A stretch of DNA of 64,000 nucleotides from Siphonodentalium dalli (lineage: Eukaryota > Mollusca > Scaphopoda > Gadilida > Siphonodentaliidae). Numbering within the stretch: the stretch's first letter is position 1; the number at the start of each line of letters is the position of its first letter. The stretch spans positions 72,765,980 through 72,829,979 of the forward strand of contig CP136063.1 in assembly GCA_032622095.1 (NCBI GenBank), written 5' to 3'. Both the position numbers and the translations under genes were made by a program. A model generated the notes under the pieces. The model saw only the letters and a program-made list of their open reading frames with translations, was not told where the DNA came from and did not search any database. Positions 1 through 12,604 of this stretch are shown here, in pieces.

Positions 1-49
1 ATGTAGATAACAAGTCATTTTAGGTTCATTTGGTCTTAAATGTGTCCAC

Positions 50-160
50 TGGCAGCCATCTTGGATTTTACTCTTTGCATGACAAAATCCTTTGGCACAC
101 CCTACAGTCCACTTCCCTCATCCGATCATCTCCAGACTTCATATTAATCTTGATATTGAT
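50..160. repeat. Interspersed repeat fragment, also at 31048-31150
   Basis: The text around CTTGGATTTTACTCTTTGCA is shared with 31048-31150, including the following diverged 60 bases (both continue through a CATCTG/CATCC...CATATT stretch). A 137-codon open frame runs through it into the poly-C element, but it has no recognisable domain and its end is low-complexity, so I do not call it a gene. Class of repeat unknown. Confidence 0.4.
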
Positions 161-261
161 CTTACTAGATGGAAGCTATGAAATGTTTTTAAATTTTATT
201 GGAAAACATAGCCACCTGGATTTTACATCTGTAACCATCTTGGATTTAACTTTTTTATATA

Positions 262-1697
262 CCGGTGTGACAAATCAACTTCCCCCCTGCGCATCTTCCC
301 CCCGGGGGGGGGAGATAAACTGGTTTTACCTAGTTTATCTTCCCCCCCCCCGCCCTGATCATCTTCCCCCCCGCCTGAATTTTCCATTCCTTAACATCTA
401 TTGGCGTGATAGTCTCATTTTATCATTCACTATGACTATATGACTTAGAAAAACTATCATTGGTGGCAAGGAAGCATGTCTTTTCTTCGGCAGAGACATT
501 ATTGTTCCGATTTTTTTTTTATTGAAAATCACCCAGTTTATCTCCCCCCCGCCTGAATTTTCCATACCTTAACATCTATTGGCGAGTTAGTCTCATTTTA
601 TCGTTCACTATCACTATGTGACTAAGAAAAACTATCACAGGTGACAAGGAAGCATGATTTTTCTGTAAAAGAGACAATAATTATAGTTTGGAGAATTTTC
701 ACTGGAATTTACCTAGTTTATCTTCCCCCCCCCCGCCTGGATTTTTCCATACCTTAACATCTATTGGCGAGATAGTCCTCATTTTATCATTCACTATGAC
801 TATGTGACGTAGAAAAACTATCATTGGTGGCAAGGAAGCATATCTTTTCTTCGGCAGAGACATTATTGTTCAGATTTTTTTTTATTGAAAATCACCCAGT
901 TTATCTCTTTCCCCCCCCCCCCGCCTGAATTTCCATACCTTAACATCTATTGGCGAGATAGTCCTCATTTATCGTTCACTATCACTATGTGACTAAGAAA
1001 AACTATCACAGGTGACAAGGAAGCATGATTTTTCTGTAAAAGAGACAATAATTATAGTTCGGAGAATTTTCATTGGAATTTACCTAGTTTATCTTCCCCC
1101 CCCCGCCTGGATTTTCCATACCTTAACATCTATTGGCGAGTTAGTCTCATTTTATCGTTCACTATCACTATGTGACTAAGAAAAACTATCACAGGTGACA
1201 AGGAAGCATGATTTTTCTGTAAAAGAGACAATAATTATAGTTCGGAGAATTTTCATTGGAATTTACCTAGTTTATCTTCCCCCCCTGCCTGGATTTTCCA
1301 TACCTTAACATCTATTGGCGAGATAGTCTCATTTAATCATTCACTATGACTATGTGACTTAGAAAAACTATCATTGGTGGCAAGGAAGCATGTCTTTTCT
1401 TCGGCAGAGACATTATTGTTCAGATTTTTTTTTGGGGGTGATTTTCAATAAAAAAAAAATCTGAACAATAATGTCTCTGCCGAAGAAAAGACATGCTTCC
1501 TTGCCACCAATGATAGTTTTTCTACGTCACATAGTCATAGTGAATGATAAAATGAGACTATCACGCCAATAGATGTTAAGGTATGTAAAATTCAGGCGGG
1601 GGGGAAGATGATCAGGGCGGGGGGGGGAAGATAACCTAGGTCAACTTCCCCCCCCCCCCTGGGGGGGGGGGGAAGTTGATCGGTATACATGTACCGG
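262..1697. mobile_element. Poly-C foldback element with inverted arms and internal tandem units
   Basis: The left arm (about 262-535) reappears as its reverse complement at about 1434-1697: the order TCAACTTCCCCC, ATCTTCCCCC, CCTTAACATCTATTGGCG, AAAAACTATCATTGGTGGC, TTCTTCGGCAGAGAC is mirrored on the right. Between the arms are tandem units of about 175-190 bp in two versions. Version A contains ATCATTGGTGGCAAGG and TTCGGCAGAG (about 390, 760, 1320); version B contains ATCACAGGTGACAAGG and CTGTAAAAGAGAC (about 600, 970, 1150). Every unit begins with a C-run of 6-14. The architecture is that of foldback elements: long inverted ends built of tandem repeats and no coding capacity. The A copy at 1275-1433 abuts the inverted copy, so the DNA could form a long cruciform. 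The borders carry ACCGGT on both sides (around 262 and 1692). No transposase is present. Confidence 0.75.
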
Positions 1698-1828
1698 TAT
1701 ATGTATCTCTTCATGTTGATAATCTAGTATTACTTAGACATTTCAACTTTCCGCACCCCTAATCGCTCCACATTAAATTATTCCCTTTCCAAGTTGAGGT
1801 ACAGTGTCATTGACACTTTCATTATATG

Positions 1829-2840
1829 AAGTACGGCTATGCTCTAATTAATCGACCCTCCTTAACGAGGTTGACATGCGGTATGACCACGGTGTAATAC
1901 CGCGGTCGGGCGGTGTAATACCGCCTGACTGCGGTGTAATACCGCCTGACCGCGGTGTAATAACGTGGTCAGCCGCGGTATTGAAAACGCGGGCAACCGC
2001 GTGGTCGCGGTTGAGTTTTTGGTGCCACTACCACTGTGTAAGTTTAAACCACAGTAAAACCTAGCGTCAATATCGCAACTGAGCATTGTAAATTATCTGA
2101 CAATAGACTGACATATTGCGCATGGAAAATATTAATCTGAAATTGAAAATAAATCGGTTCTAATTTACCACAGTCCCCGATTTCCTTAAGCGTGCCAAAT
2201 AAAGAGCGTCTGTTTATTCGTGATATGGTATATGGATAAGGCGTGCGCGATTAAGAATTAAAATGGCTTTTCGGTTCGAGCAAGATAATTATGCGATCGC
2301 CATGTGCACATTTCACCGACACAAAAATCATTTGGCTCAAGGAATTACGTGGGGACATCAACCATTGAAGACATCAGTACTCTAAATAAATTACTTTGGC
2401 GCGAGGAATGAATGTAAGGTCAGTTTCTTATATATTGACGCAAATTATAGGCCAACCTGAACAAGACAGATCGAAATTCTTACCTTGAGTCTTCCAAAAG
2501 AAAAAGCAGATTTTTATCGGCAGATTATTCGAACGCGGTTGACACCGGGAATGACCACTCGCGGAAAATACTACCGCGGTGTACGCCGGTAACGGTCTAG
2601 ATTACCGCGGTGGACATGACCGCGGTCAGATACCGCATGTCACCGTGCATTGCGGTGTATTACCGTATGACCGCGTTGTACTACCGCATGACCGCGGTGT
2701 ACTACCGCATGGCCGCGGTGTACTACCGTATGACCGCGGTGTACTACTGCATGACCGCGGTGTAGTGGCGGTATGACCGCGATCATGACCGGCCCATAAC
2801 CTCCTTAAATGGGTCGATTAATTAGAGCATAGCTGTACTT
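1829..2840. mobile_element. Non-autonomous TIR element with ACCGCGGT subterminal arrays
   Basis: The ends are inverted repeats: 1829 starts AAGTACGGCTATGCTCTAAT and the right end at 2840 reads, on the other strand, AAGTACAGCTATGCTCTAAT; the match continues through TAATCGACC for about 30 bp. Just inside each end is a minisatellite of about 18-20 bp containing ACCGCGGT-like palindromes and the phrase GGTGTAATACCG or GGTGTACTACCG (about 1880-2000 and 2570-2790). The roughly 570 bp between the arrays is AT-rich without an ORF. This layout (TIR, subterminal repeats, no gene) fits a MITE-like DNA transposon. I could not identify a clear target-site duplication, so the superfamily is open. Confidence 0.7.
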
Positions 2841-3469
2841 GACTTAATTATTTTAAGTGATTATTGCTGGAAATGATAATCTGTAACTGCAAACTTGATA
2901 CTAGTAATAGTATTAACTATTTTTGCGCATACACATATATATACTTAGAAATATTTGTAAGAGGTTGCCGTCGAACATAATTTGCAGATCGTTTTAGTTC
3001 TGTCTGTCTTAATGCATGGCTTTCCATCCTCAAAGGGTTACGTCCCAAAACCGAAATACTGCCAGATTTTCGACCTGTAGACCGCTGTCGGATTGACAAG
3101 TTTTAAGCTTTCTTGAGCAGACATCTTTCCACGGCCCACGTGTTGTTGTTTTGCGCAGACGATATATCCAATATACTAGTAGTTGATTGATTGAAATCAC
3201 AGCAGTTCATCAAATTAAACCAATCAGAGCATGGCTTACAGTCTGAGGCTAGGTTACGTAGGTCAGTCATATCACTTCCGCAAACGTTTGTGTCAAAGGT
3301 CAAAGTGCGAGCTCATGGAAACAAACGAAATTTACAGATTTACTTCCAATAAAACTTCGTAAGCATTCACAGCTTACGGAAACGAACGAGGGGTCCCGAT
3401 TTACTTCGGATGGTAACTGCATAATACGGAAGCGGAACTGTATCGTAGTGTATCGAAATTACAGACAAA

Positions 3470-3530
3470 TGAATCGCGTATAGAATCATGAATGACGAAT
3501 CGCGATGAATCGAAATCACGATGAATCGTT
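3470..3530. repeat. Short GAATCGCGAT-type tandem motif
   Basis: GAATCGCG, GAATCGCGATGAATCG and CACGATGAATCG follow each other over about 60 bases. No function is implied. The rest of 2841-3860 shows no gene or larger repeat that I can recognise. Confidence 0.4.
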
Positions 3531-3864
3531 ACAGGCCTATACAGCTGCGATTACATCGCAAGTGGAGGTAACCAAGGATATCCACATTTCGCATCTAGAA
3601 TCAAACAGCGCTTGATATCAATTTATGACCAACGATTTTGATGTTAGCATGCGCAATCGAGCTACCGGTTACTTCCTGCGACGGAAATCTTTCCGCTTAC
3701 GATTGTATCGTGGTCGTCTGAATGTAAACTTATCAATTTCATGCATTATTGCATAATATTTTTAAACATAACTTATTTAACATCTTCGACTTGCTTTAAA
3801 TTTAATTTATTTTCATGAAAAGGACTAATATGGTTGTAAATATAGAAGGCAGATGACTCTTCTA

Positions 3865-4225
3865 CCCGAGAGGTCTAGATTTCTTGGACACGGTCGTTAG
3901 ACGCAACGTCAAGCTCGGTTAGTCTTTGGATGGTTGACTGGGTTGGGTTTCCGGGTGATGCCAATGTTCGGTGCAACTTACGCACTTCTCACTCTCTCGT
4001 CCTGTTACACTGGGGGCTCGTCTGGCCATTAGAGGACTGTCATGATACAACCTCCAGGTCTCAGCCATTAGATGCTTTGTCTGATCACCGAGGTTAAGTA
4101 ACGTCAAGCTCGGTTAGTCCTTGGATGGGTGACCGGCTTGGAATTATCAGCTGATTACAAATGGTGCTGCTACATTTCGGTGCGACTCCATCACTTCTTG
4201 CTCTCAGTCTCATTCTGTTACGGTA
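3865..4225 (+). repeat. Dimeric 5S-rRNA-derived SINE (SINE3-like), degenerate
   Basis: Two tandem segments carry the 3' half of 5S rRNA, which holds the internal RNA polymerase III control regions. The second (4079-4150) reads CTGATCACCGAGGTTAAG, AACGTCAAGCTCGGTTAG and CTTGGATGGGTGACCGG in order, matching animal 5S rRNA with few changes; the first (3902-3960) keeps CAACGTCAAGCTCGGTTAG and TTTGGATGG. Each segment is followed by a related body containing TTCGGTGC and CTCTC...CTGTTAC (about 3970-4020 and 4173-4222). The 5' part of 5S rRNA is missing or diverged in both, so this is not a functional 5S gene. A dimeric 5S-headed SINE is the simplest reading. A 5S pseudogene pair captured in another repeat is the alternative. 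Confidence 0.7.
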
Positions 4226-5559
4226 GTGTTAATTATACTGTACAATCGTCATGCTAATTTGCTATTGCTATTTAGTATTTTGCATGTTTTTAAATAATAC
4301 TTGATTCATACATGTATCTGTTATGTAATTCAGCAAGCGAAACATTAAATTATATTTGAAATTGCAATTTCAAATTATATTTGAAATTGCAATTTTTTGC
4401 GGTCATTTGTGAAATAACCATGGCACAACTTGTGGTAAATTCATTTTGTTTTTATTTCAATTCAAGCTCGAAGTCACTGTCACTAGTGTCAGTCACTGTG
4501 CGTTTTGTTTTTATTTGGTTTTGTCTGCAATATTTCGCCAGTCAGTGTCGACTTTGGCTTTAAGAAATCTATTCGTAGAATGGATTTCATAAATATGTAC
4601 ACATTGCTTACCTCAGTTGTGTTCATAATCGTAGGTGTTGAGTTATTTAACATGTTTTCAGTGTGAATGTTGAGCGGCGAAACAATCTACATCGTGCACG
4701 CAGACATGTTTTTTTTTTATGTGTGCGTACTGATACAATCTTATCAAGCAACAAACTCATATTTCTTTCGCTCGTTGTGAATAGAAATACATGATATACA
4801 AGCCATTATCAATAACATGATTGGATTGGTTCACACCATCAATGAATCAAATGGCTTAAAATAGTTAATATCTTTGGAACTATATTATGTCTCGACCCAT
4901 GCCTCATCACCCAATATTTGATTTGGGACACACTAAAGTTGTATGAATCTATGATGAATTCGATTTATTTAAAAGGACTCTGCGATCTATCAATCTATCG
5001 GAACTTATAGTTTTCGTTTGTCGGCTTTGCACTTTGAGAATATTCCATACAACTTTTAGGCGGAAACACCGATAGAAAATTGAAGAAAATATCTAAACAC
5101 CCAGTGGGGCCTCTAAAATCCTCTTTCGGGGCAAATATTTTTTATATTTTTATAAAATATGTAAACAAAATTTGTTCATGCAATTTGATTATTTAACTTT
5201 TTGTTAAACTTCAGTGCTCAGATTCACAATTTTTAATATGTTTGGCTTGTATTAAAGACATTATTTGCCCATATATAATGAAGTACATGTATAACTAACA
5301 TGTGCCGACAAGAATTATTTATCAAAGTTTTCGCTCTTGGTCATTTTGATAAATTACACTAACTTCGCTGCCGATCGAGGTGGGAATTAATCAAAACAAA
5401 ATGGCGGCCGTTGCCAACAATAGAATTTTGGACTCCGCTGACCCTGGCTGACCCTTCAGTTATGAATAAATTATCCATTTTAGGTAATTTTATCTATGTT
5501 TAGATTGGCCGAAAAAGTCGATTAGTATATCTCATATTCGCATACGTATACCCTGGTCG

Positions 5560-5595
5560 CTTCGCTTCCGCGGCTTCGCCGCGGGAGAGCGGGCG
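5560..5595. repeat. GC-rich perfect hairpin
   Basis: CCGCGGC TTC GCCGCGG forms a 7-bp GC-only stem within otherwise AT-rich DNA. It may be an end of a repeat. No terminator or gene context is visible nearby. Confidence 0.4.
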
Positions 5596-5734
5596 CTATA
5601 ATACTCACAATGTCTTTATGTCACCAATGTCATGACGCACACATATGAAGTGCCAATAAATACACACACACGCTTTCTTGACACGCCCATTATATTATCT
5701 GAAGTAACAAACACCAATTGATCTATAATAGCCC

Positions 5735-6360
5735 GATAACTAAAAAACTACCTTGCGATAAATCGCAAACCTTTGCGAATCGCAAACTACTTTGCAATAA
5801 ATATATGCGATTTAGTGCAAAGGTTTTCGATTAATCACAAATGTTTGCGATTAATCGCAATGGTTTGTGATTTATCGCAGATATATTTTTTATGAGTTGG
5901 CAGTAATGGGCTTGAACCGTATAAATATAAATATAAATCAGACATCTTAAACAGGTCTGGGTTAACCACTAATCGATCTATAATAGCACGGTTGGGCTAA
6001 AATAGATCGATCGGTCTTTCACAGCCAGCACGCATGTGGGATAAGGGGAGCAAACCTTTGCGATAAATCACAAAACAACATTGCGAACAATCACAAACAC
6101 CTTTGCGATAACTCGCAAGCCTTTATAATAAATCTCAAACATGTTTACGATAACTCTCAGACTACGTACTGGGTGATTATATTTTGCGATTTATCGCAAA
6201 GATGTTTGAGATATGTCGCAAAGGTTTTTTTGGCGCTAATGGGCTTCTGTAAACATTATAAATCAGACATCTTAAACAGATCTGTGTGAACAACCTATGA
6301 ATCTAGAATTGCCCGGTTGGGGCTAAAATAGACCAATCGGTCTTTCACAGCCAGCATGCA
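5735..6360. repeat. TTTGCGAT/ATCGCAAA palindrome cluster with internal duplication
   Basis: More than a dozen degenerate copies of TTTGCGAT and its complement, often paired as TTTGCGATTAATCGCAA, are packed into 5750-5880 and 6055-6230. A segment of about 130 bp (AATGGGCTT, ATAAATCAGACATCTTAAAC, CGGTCTTTCACAGCCAGCA) occurs at 5905-6030 and again at 6240-6355, so the cluster is a tandem duplication. The phrase GGATAAGGGGAG followed by AAACCTTTGCGATAAATC recurs at 14728-14760, at the far end of the inverted structure that starts at 6361. No coding potential. Confidence 0.6.
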
Positions 6361-9059
6361 TATTAGTCCATGAGCCAGGACCGAGCATGGTACCATTTTG
6401 GTGGGCAAATTCTATCAACATGTTTCTCAAAGCTTATAAGCTGAATTTTATATGAGGGCTGGGTCGCACGGTGGCAGTGTAGCTTAGTGTGCAAAATTTG
6501 TGTTTCCATGGCAACGGAGGGTGTTTTTGGCCAGTGTAAACAATATACCTATAATGGTCTACAACTAGAACGTTTAATGCAGTAACTCTATCTTTGCATT
6601 ATTATGGGGTGATACCCTTGGTGGGCTTTCTTTTGGCATGAGAGATTTCATCTCTATAGGTCAAGGTCATACACAAAGGTCAAGGTCATTCACCAAAATA
6701 TTAGCTTTTTTCATATCGGGTCATACATTTTCTACCCACTGATTTTACATATCAGTTGTGAATACGTTATCTTTGATCCTAAATAATCTGTAGCGTATGT
6801 GCTACATGGAGAACTGCATTATTGTTGAAACCGTCATGTCAGTCATGATATATAGGCCTTTAAACTTGGTGACCATTTTCCAAAATGGGTCAAAATCAGT
6901 TATTTCCCCAATATATCATGCCTCTGTGTAGTCCAGGCGATTGGTGCATGGAAATGTAAGAATTACGCAAATTATGATAAAAGCATGAAACTTGCAACAT
7001 ATGTTCCTTGGGCCTTACTGATCATTTTCAGATATAGACCCAATCGAGATTTGGCCCTGCTTAGCAACGGTTGCAAGGCAACTACCCAAAAGTATAAAAT
7101 GTTCATATACAGTATTTTATTCAACTTTATTTCTTTTGAATTGCATATTTGAGGTATATTTGTGACATAGGATGAATTACACAGACTTATGACGTTGTTT
7201 CCTATCATAATGTCCATCACAACCGTTGCTATGCCGCTACCCAGACAGTAAAATGTATAATCCGCACTCTTCTGGGTGGCATTTTGGGACCAGCATAGAT
7301 GGTAGATTTGTCTGAAATACATTTTACATATGCTAATACATCACATAGTGTATATTATATAGAGATGGATAGTTTCTGCGGTTGGAAGGTGTCATTGAGA
7401 TCGTTCGTAAGAGACCAACCCATATTTTTTAATTTCAAAAGCATCAATGATCATAACGCAAGTTGTGGCTGATGAACAAAATTGACTATTCTGCCTTATA
7501 TACATTGAATACTAACATTTATGATGCATCTTGATTAATTGTTACTATTTTAACCACTGACATAATATAATTATTTGATTATTATATCACAGATTTGACA
7601 TCAAAATCGGCAAAATTTAACTTTTCAGGTTTGGACCATTTTTTCAAGTAAAATGCTATCGTTGGTATCAAAGGTGTTTATTGTTTCACTATAGGGGATG
7701 TCCCGTCTAAAATGACGGGTAAATAAATGTCCTTTGTTACTTACTGGTATTCGCGTGCATGATCAGATTCTTATTTATATTAGAAATGGAATGGCTAATA
7801 GTATGCTTCTCGTGTCACGGCATGGCGGCGTGGGAACACCGCTTCAGCAGGTATGCATGTATGGGTGTAACCAGTTTGCTCTAAGGCGGATTCGTCAGCT
7901 GATTGCAATGACATAATTGATGCGGTGAGCCCAGCAGATGGGTGGATATCCAATATCATTGGCGCCTCACACACCTACACCTTCCGAATTCCTCATGACG
8001 AACAGTATGAATAATTAACTTTCATTTCCCTATTTAAGCTATATAATCGAATCACTGCACGGGTAGTTCGTGTGCGACATATTGATATAATTTGCAGGTA
8101 CTGTCTAAGTGGATTAATGCCAATAGTTTAGTACGAAAGGTTCTGGTCCTCTGGACGCCTACCAATTCTTCAGTTCGAGGGTATTCGGGGCACAACATTA
8201 TTATTTAAAATAGAACCCAGTTCTACGATGATTGAACGTTCGACTCTACAACCCATGCAATTCCACGACAAAATCAACGCCCTTACTTATATTCACACTC
8301 AACATGATGACAAATTAATTTTGCGCCCTTTTCCAATGTTATGGTAGAACGCTTGGCAGTTTCATCTGTACAGTAGCAAACCAAGTGTGGGTTTGTGTGT
8401 GACCTCATATGACGTCATTCGACAAAGTTTACGTCATAAGAAATAGTGTCTACTTGAGTGCAAATACGGCGTTTGTGGACCATGTTCGATCTCGTGCATT
8501 CGTTGACCAATCGGCGTGAAAGTTGGTGAGTCATCGTCTACGACACAATGTAGGCAGTGATCCAAATTTGGGCTAAGTTGGACGCATGGTTGAAAAGAGA
8601 TACATTGACACACACAGACGACGGGTTTTGTATATAATATTCTGTCTTAAATATGTCAGACTGGTGTGTTTTGTAGACAAAATAACTCAATATGGCTTAC
8701 AAAATGGAAACAAACAAAAAAAGTTGATTTTCCTCAGATATCCAAACATTATTCTCTGCTCCGAAAATGTAGCAAATTGTGACACTGTTGGTTATTAACC
8801 ATGTTACTTTATCAACTTACAACTAAAATTAATGATCTATTCTGGTTGTCTCATATGAGATATGACAAATTCATTTTAAAGGATGCAGTGTGGAATTTTG
8901 CCAAAAATGTCTCGGGCCATGTTTTGAACGGAAATGCGCACAAACGGAACTGAGCGAGACCATATTATTTGCCTACTGTCGCACATTAGCATCAACATTG
9001 ATTGACTTAATACATGGTTTATATCGAAATGGCAGCCAGGGTGTGACTGGTGATGTAAG

Positions 9060-10214
9060 GTGAATAGTTGTACTAGGAGTGGCTATATGGTGATGGAGTC
9101 CACAGTGAGATTTTAGGAATACATGTATAATGAGTGGTCATGTGCGAGGTGAATATGTATACATGGAGTGGCTATATGGTAATTGAAGTGGTGTATGTCT
9201 AACACAAAATTTAATGTCGCTACACAGTTATCTGTATTATTTATGTATATATGGAGTAATTGTATGGTCATGTCTGGGATGCACATGTGTACCCTGGGTG
9301 GCTGTATTGTCATGGCTGTGGTATATGTATACATATGTTGGCTGTATGATCACGGGTGGGGTGTATGGATAAATAGGGCAATGTGTATAGGTGTACATGG
9401 AATGACTGTATGGTCATGAATGTTGAAGTGTATATGCATACCTGTACAGCTGGTTGGTCATTGGCTGGCGTGTGAGTATATATGAAGTGCCATTGTGGTA
9501 TGGATGTATATGGCATGTCTATGATTTTGTTTCTGTTACTAATATATTGTCAATTGTGGGTGTATATGTATACAGGGGGTAGATGTATGATAACTGCTGG
9601 TGTTTATGAGTATACAGCGAGTGGCTGAATTGTCATGGTGATGTGTATAAGCAAATCTTGAGTGTACAAATGGCCATGTGTTAGGGGTATTGGTGTATAC
9701 ATTCAATGGTAGGGTGTATATGTACACATGGAGTGAATCTATGGACAAGTATGGGGTGTATATGTATATCGTGAGTGGCTATATGGCCGTGTGTGTGACA
9801 AATATGTATACAGGGAGTGACCATATCCATATGGCCAATGGTGGAGTGAATATGTACCCAAGGTTTGACTGTGTGTCCACAACTGTGGTGTATGAATATA
9901 CAGCGTATGGCTGAATTATCATGGGTAATCTGAAAATGCAAGTATGGAGTGCATGCATGGATGGTCGTGTTTACAGGGTGTAAGTATATATTGAAAGGCT
10001 GTATCACCACGGGTGTGGCGAATAGGTAGATGTATACAGGGAGTGACTGTATGGTCAATTTGTGGAGTGAATAGGTATACACGGAGTAACTGTACGGTGA
10101 TACATTTGATATCTGATTGTCATGGGTGAGGTGTATATCCAATCCTGGAGTGTGTGAATGGCCGAGTGTGCGGTATATTGGTATATATAGAAGGGTTGTA
10201 TCGCCATTGGTGGG

Positions 10215-10258
<44 letters not shown>

Positions 10259-10940
10259 CTATATATATATATATATATATATATATACTTGGAGTGACCC
10301 TATGGTTATGGTTATGGGTGTGGTGTATATGTATATCGTTAATGGCTATATGGCCATGGGTGTGGTGTACTAGGTATACAGGCAATAACTTTGGGCCAAT
10401 GGTGGAGTGAATAGGTATACAAGGAGTGATTGTCTGGTAATACATTTGGTGTATGATTGTCATGGGTGAGGTGTATATTCAAACACGGAGTGTATGAATG
10501 CCGAGTGTGCGGGGTATTGGTATATATAGAACTGTATGGCCAAATGGCATGGGTTGTATATGCACACTTGGAATGAATCTATGGTTATGTGTGTGGTGTA
10601 TATGTATATCTTGAGTGGCTATATGGCCATGTGTGTGGCGACTATATATACACGGAGTGGCTGTATTGCCAATGGTGGCGTGAACGGGTATGCAAAGAGT
10701 GACTGTATGGTCATAAATGTGGTGTATGCTTGTCATGGGTGAGGTTCGTATTCAAGTCTGGAGTGCACGAATGGCCGAATGTGCAGTGTAATGGAATATA
10801 CAGAAGGGTTTTGTGGCCGTTGGCGATGTGTATACGATTTACACATGTAGTGACTCTGGTCAGGAGTGGGGTGTATATGTATAGCTTGAGTGGTTATATG
10901 GTCATGGGTGTGGTCAATGTGTATACACGCTCATGCTTTG
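9060..10940. repeat. Hierarchical GT/TA-rich minisatellite
   Basis: Irregular units of about 40-60 bp combine GTGTATATGTATAC, GGAGTGGCTGTATGG and TCATGGGTG. On top of this lies a longer period: the block GTCATGGGTGAGGTGTATA, GAATGGCCGAGTGTGC, TATATATAGAAGGGTTGTA occurs near 10117, 10460 and 10735 (275-345 bp apart). Long open frames on both strands here, including a 260-codon one on the minus strand (9681-10463), are simply translated repeats rich in His/Thr/Ile/Tyr and should not be taken as genes. Confidence 0.85.
10217..10287. repeat. (TA)n microsatellite
   Basis: About 70 bases of TA dinucleotides interrupted once by AGCT, lying inside the surrounding minisatellite. It has the potential to extrude as a cruciform. 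Confidence 0.95.
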
Positions 10941-12604
10941 GTCATCTCCTGACTCATCAGGCATAAATAATTATAAGTCCAATAATCTTCATTGGAATCA
11001 GCTGAAAAAATGTAGTTTACCTGAAATATTTGTAATTTTGTAAATATGACCACATATTGTCAATTGAATTATTTTAGTGGGTTGTAGTTACCTAGCAACC
11101 ATTGCTAAAGAGACAATGAATGTATGTGCGATGAAAACCATATAACTATCGATTCCGTGGTAGTACACATGGTGTTAGGTATTTTCGCCAGGCGTTTAGT
11201 GATTTACAAAGTGTTATGACTACTGAAGATGTATAAAAACAATTTAGGGTGGGTCCCTAGCAGTGGGTTACCACCTGCTATCCCTAGTAACTCTATATCC
11301 GTATACAATATACACTACCTAATGTGTGGGCACATGTTAAATGTCATGTAGACTAACTTATTGTGAGGTTTAGCCCCGAAACGTCACCGAGAAGGCCTCA
11401 ACATGTCACTGAGAACAGTAAAAAAATACATTTTCTTGTTGGGGTAGTTGCATAGCAATGGTTGTTAATAGACAACATGATATAAAATGATGTCACAAAC
11501 CATTGCATGTTATCATACAACTAAACTTCCAATAAACTACTATAGTTTAAATGTTGTAAACCATCCCCATAACAGACATTTTATTATTTCGGGTAGTTGC
11601 CTAGCAACCGTTGCTGGGGAGAGTCCAGTCTAGATGGGCCCTGTATCTGAAAATGATCAGTATGGTACAAGGAACATAATTATGTGCCAAGTTTCATGCT
11701 TTTATCATAAGTTGTGTAATTTTGACACCAAGCACACGGACTATACTTATAGTGGGATCCCGTAAGCGTTGAAACGTGGCTTTAGTGACTAAAGGATGAC
11801 AGTTCAAATATATGATGGTTAGTTAAAGGGAACACTTTTTTGGAAAGGGTGCCCTGGTGGGGCGGCCCTGTGTCGTGATGAAATCAGGTTTCCATGGCAA
11901 CGACATCAAATATTTGAAGAAAACAAATTAATAAAAGGGTCAGCTGCAGCTCAACTTGGAGAGGGGATAATTACACGTGTTACAGCCAATGGAACGATTA
12001 TGTATGTGGCAAGTTGAAATGTCTAAGTACTAGATATCAACATGAAGAAATATATATAAAGTAAAATCCGATATGGCCGCTGGTGTTCATTTTTTCCAAT
12101 GAAATTCAAAAACATTTGATAGATCTGGTAAATTAACATCAAGATAAATATGAAGTTTGGTGATGATCGAATGAGGAACGTGGACGGTAGTGTGTGCTAA
12201 ATGATTTAGTAATGCAAAGACTAAAATCCAAAATGGCTGCCGTTGGCATGTTTATAAAATTAAATTTGTAAAAATTAGATTACTCCCACCTTGTGGCCAT
12301 CCCGAAGATCCATGTGAAGTTTAGTGACGATCGGACAAGTAGGATGTCGTTAGTAGAGTGTACCAAAAGGATTTAGTCATACAAAGAGTATAATTCAAAT
12401 GGCTGCTGGCGGCCATGTTTTTAATAAATTTCAGAAAATATTGATGACTCCCATCTGGAAGTCACCTCGAAGATCCATATGAAGTGTGGTGACGATCGGA
12501 TGAGAGATGTGACCTGTTGGGTTTGCTAAAGGAATATGTTGATGAAAACACTTATGCACGGGGGATGACCATCCCATGGCAATATTATAGTTAAAATTTG
12601 ACGT

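Noticed and set aside
30-443. 137-codon open frame at the window start
   Set aside because: It runs from repeat text into the poly-C element; composition is low complexity after residue 80.
9681-10463. 260-codon open frame on the minus strand
   Set aside because: It is a translation of the minisatellite and (TA)n run (His/Thr/Ile/Tyr-rich repeats, long IY tract), open in several frames, with no domain.
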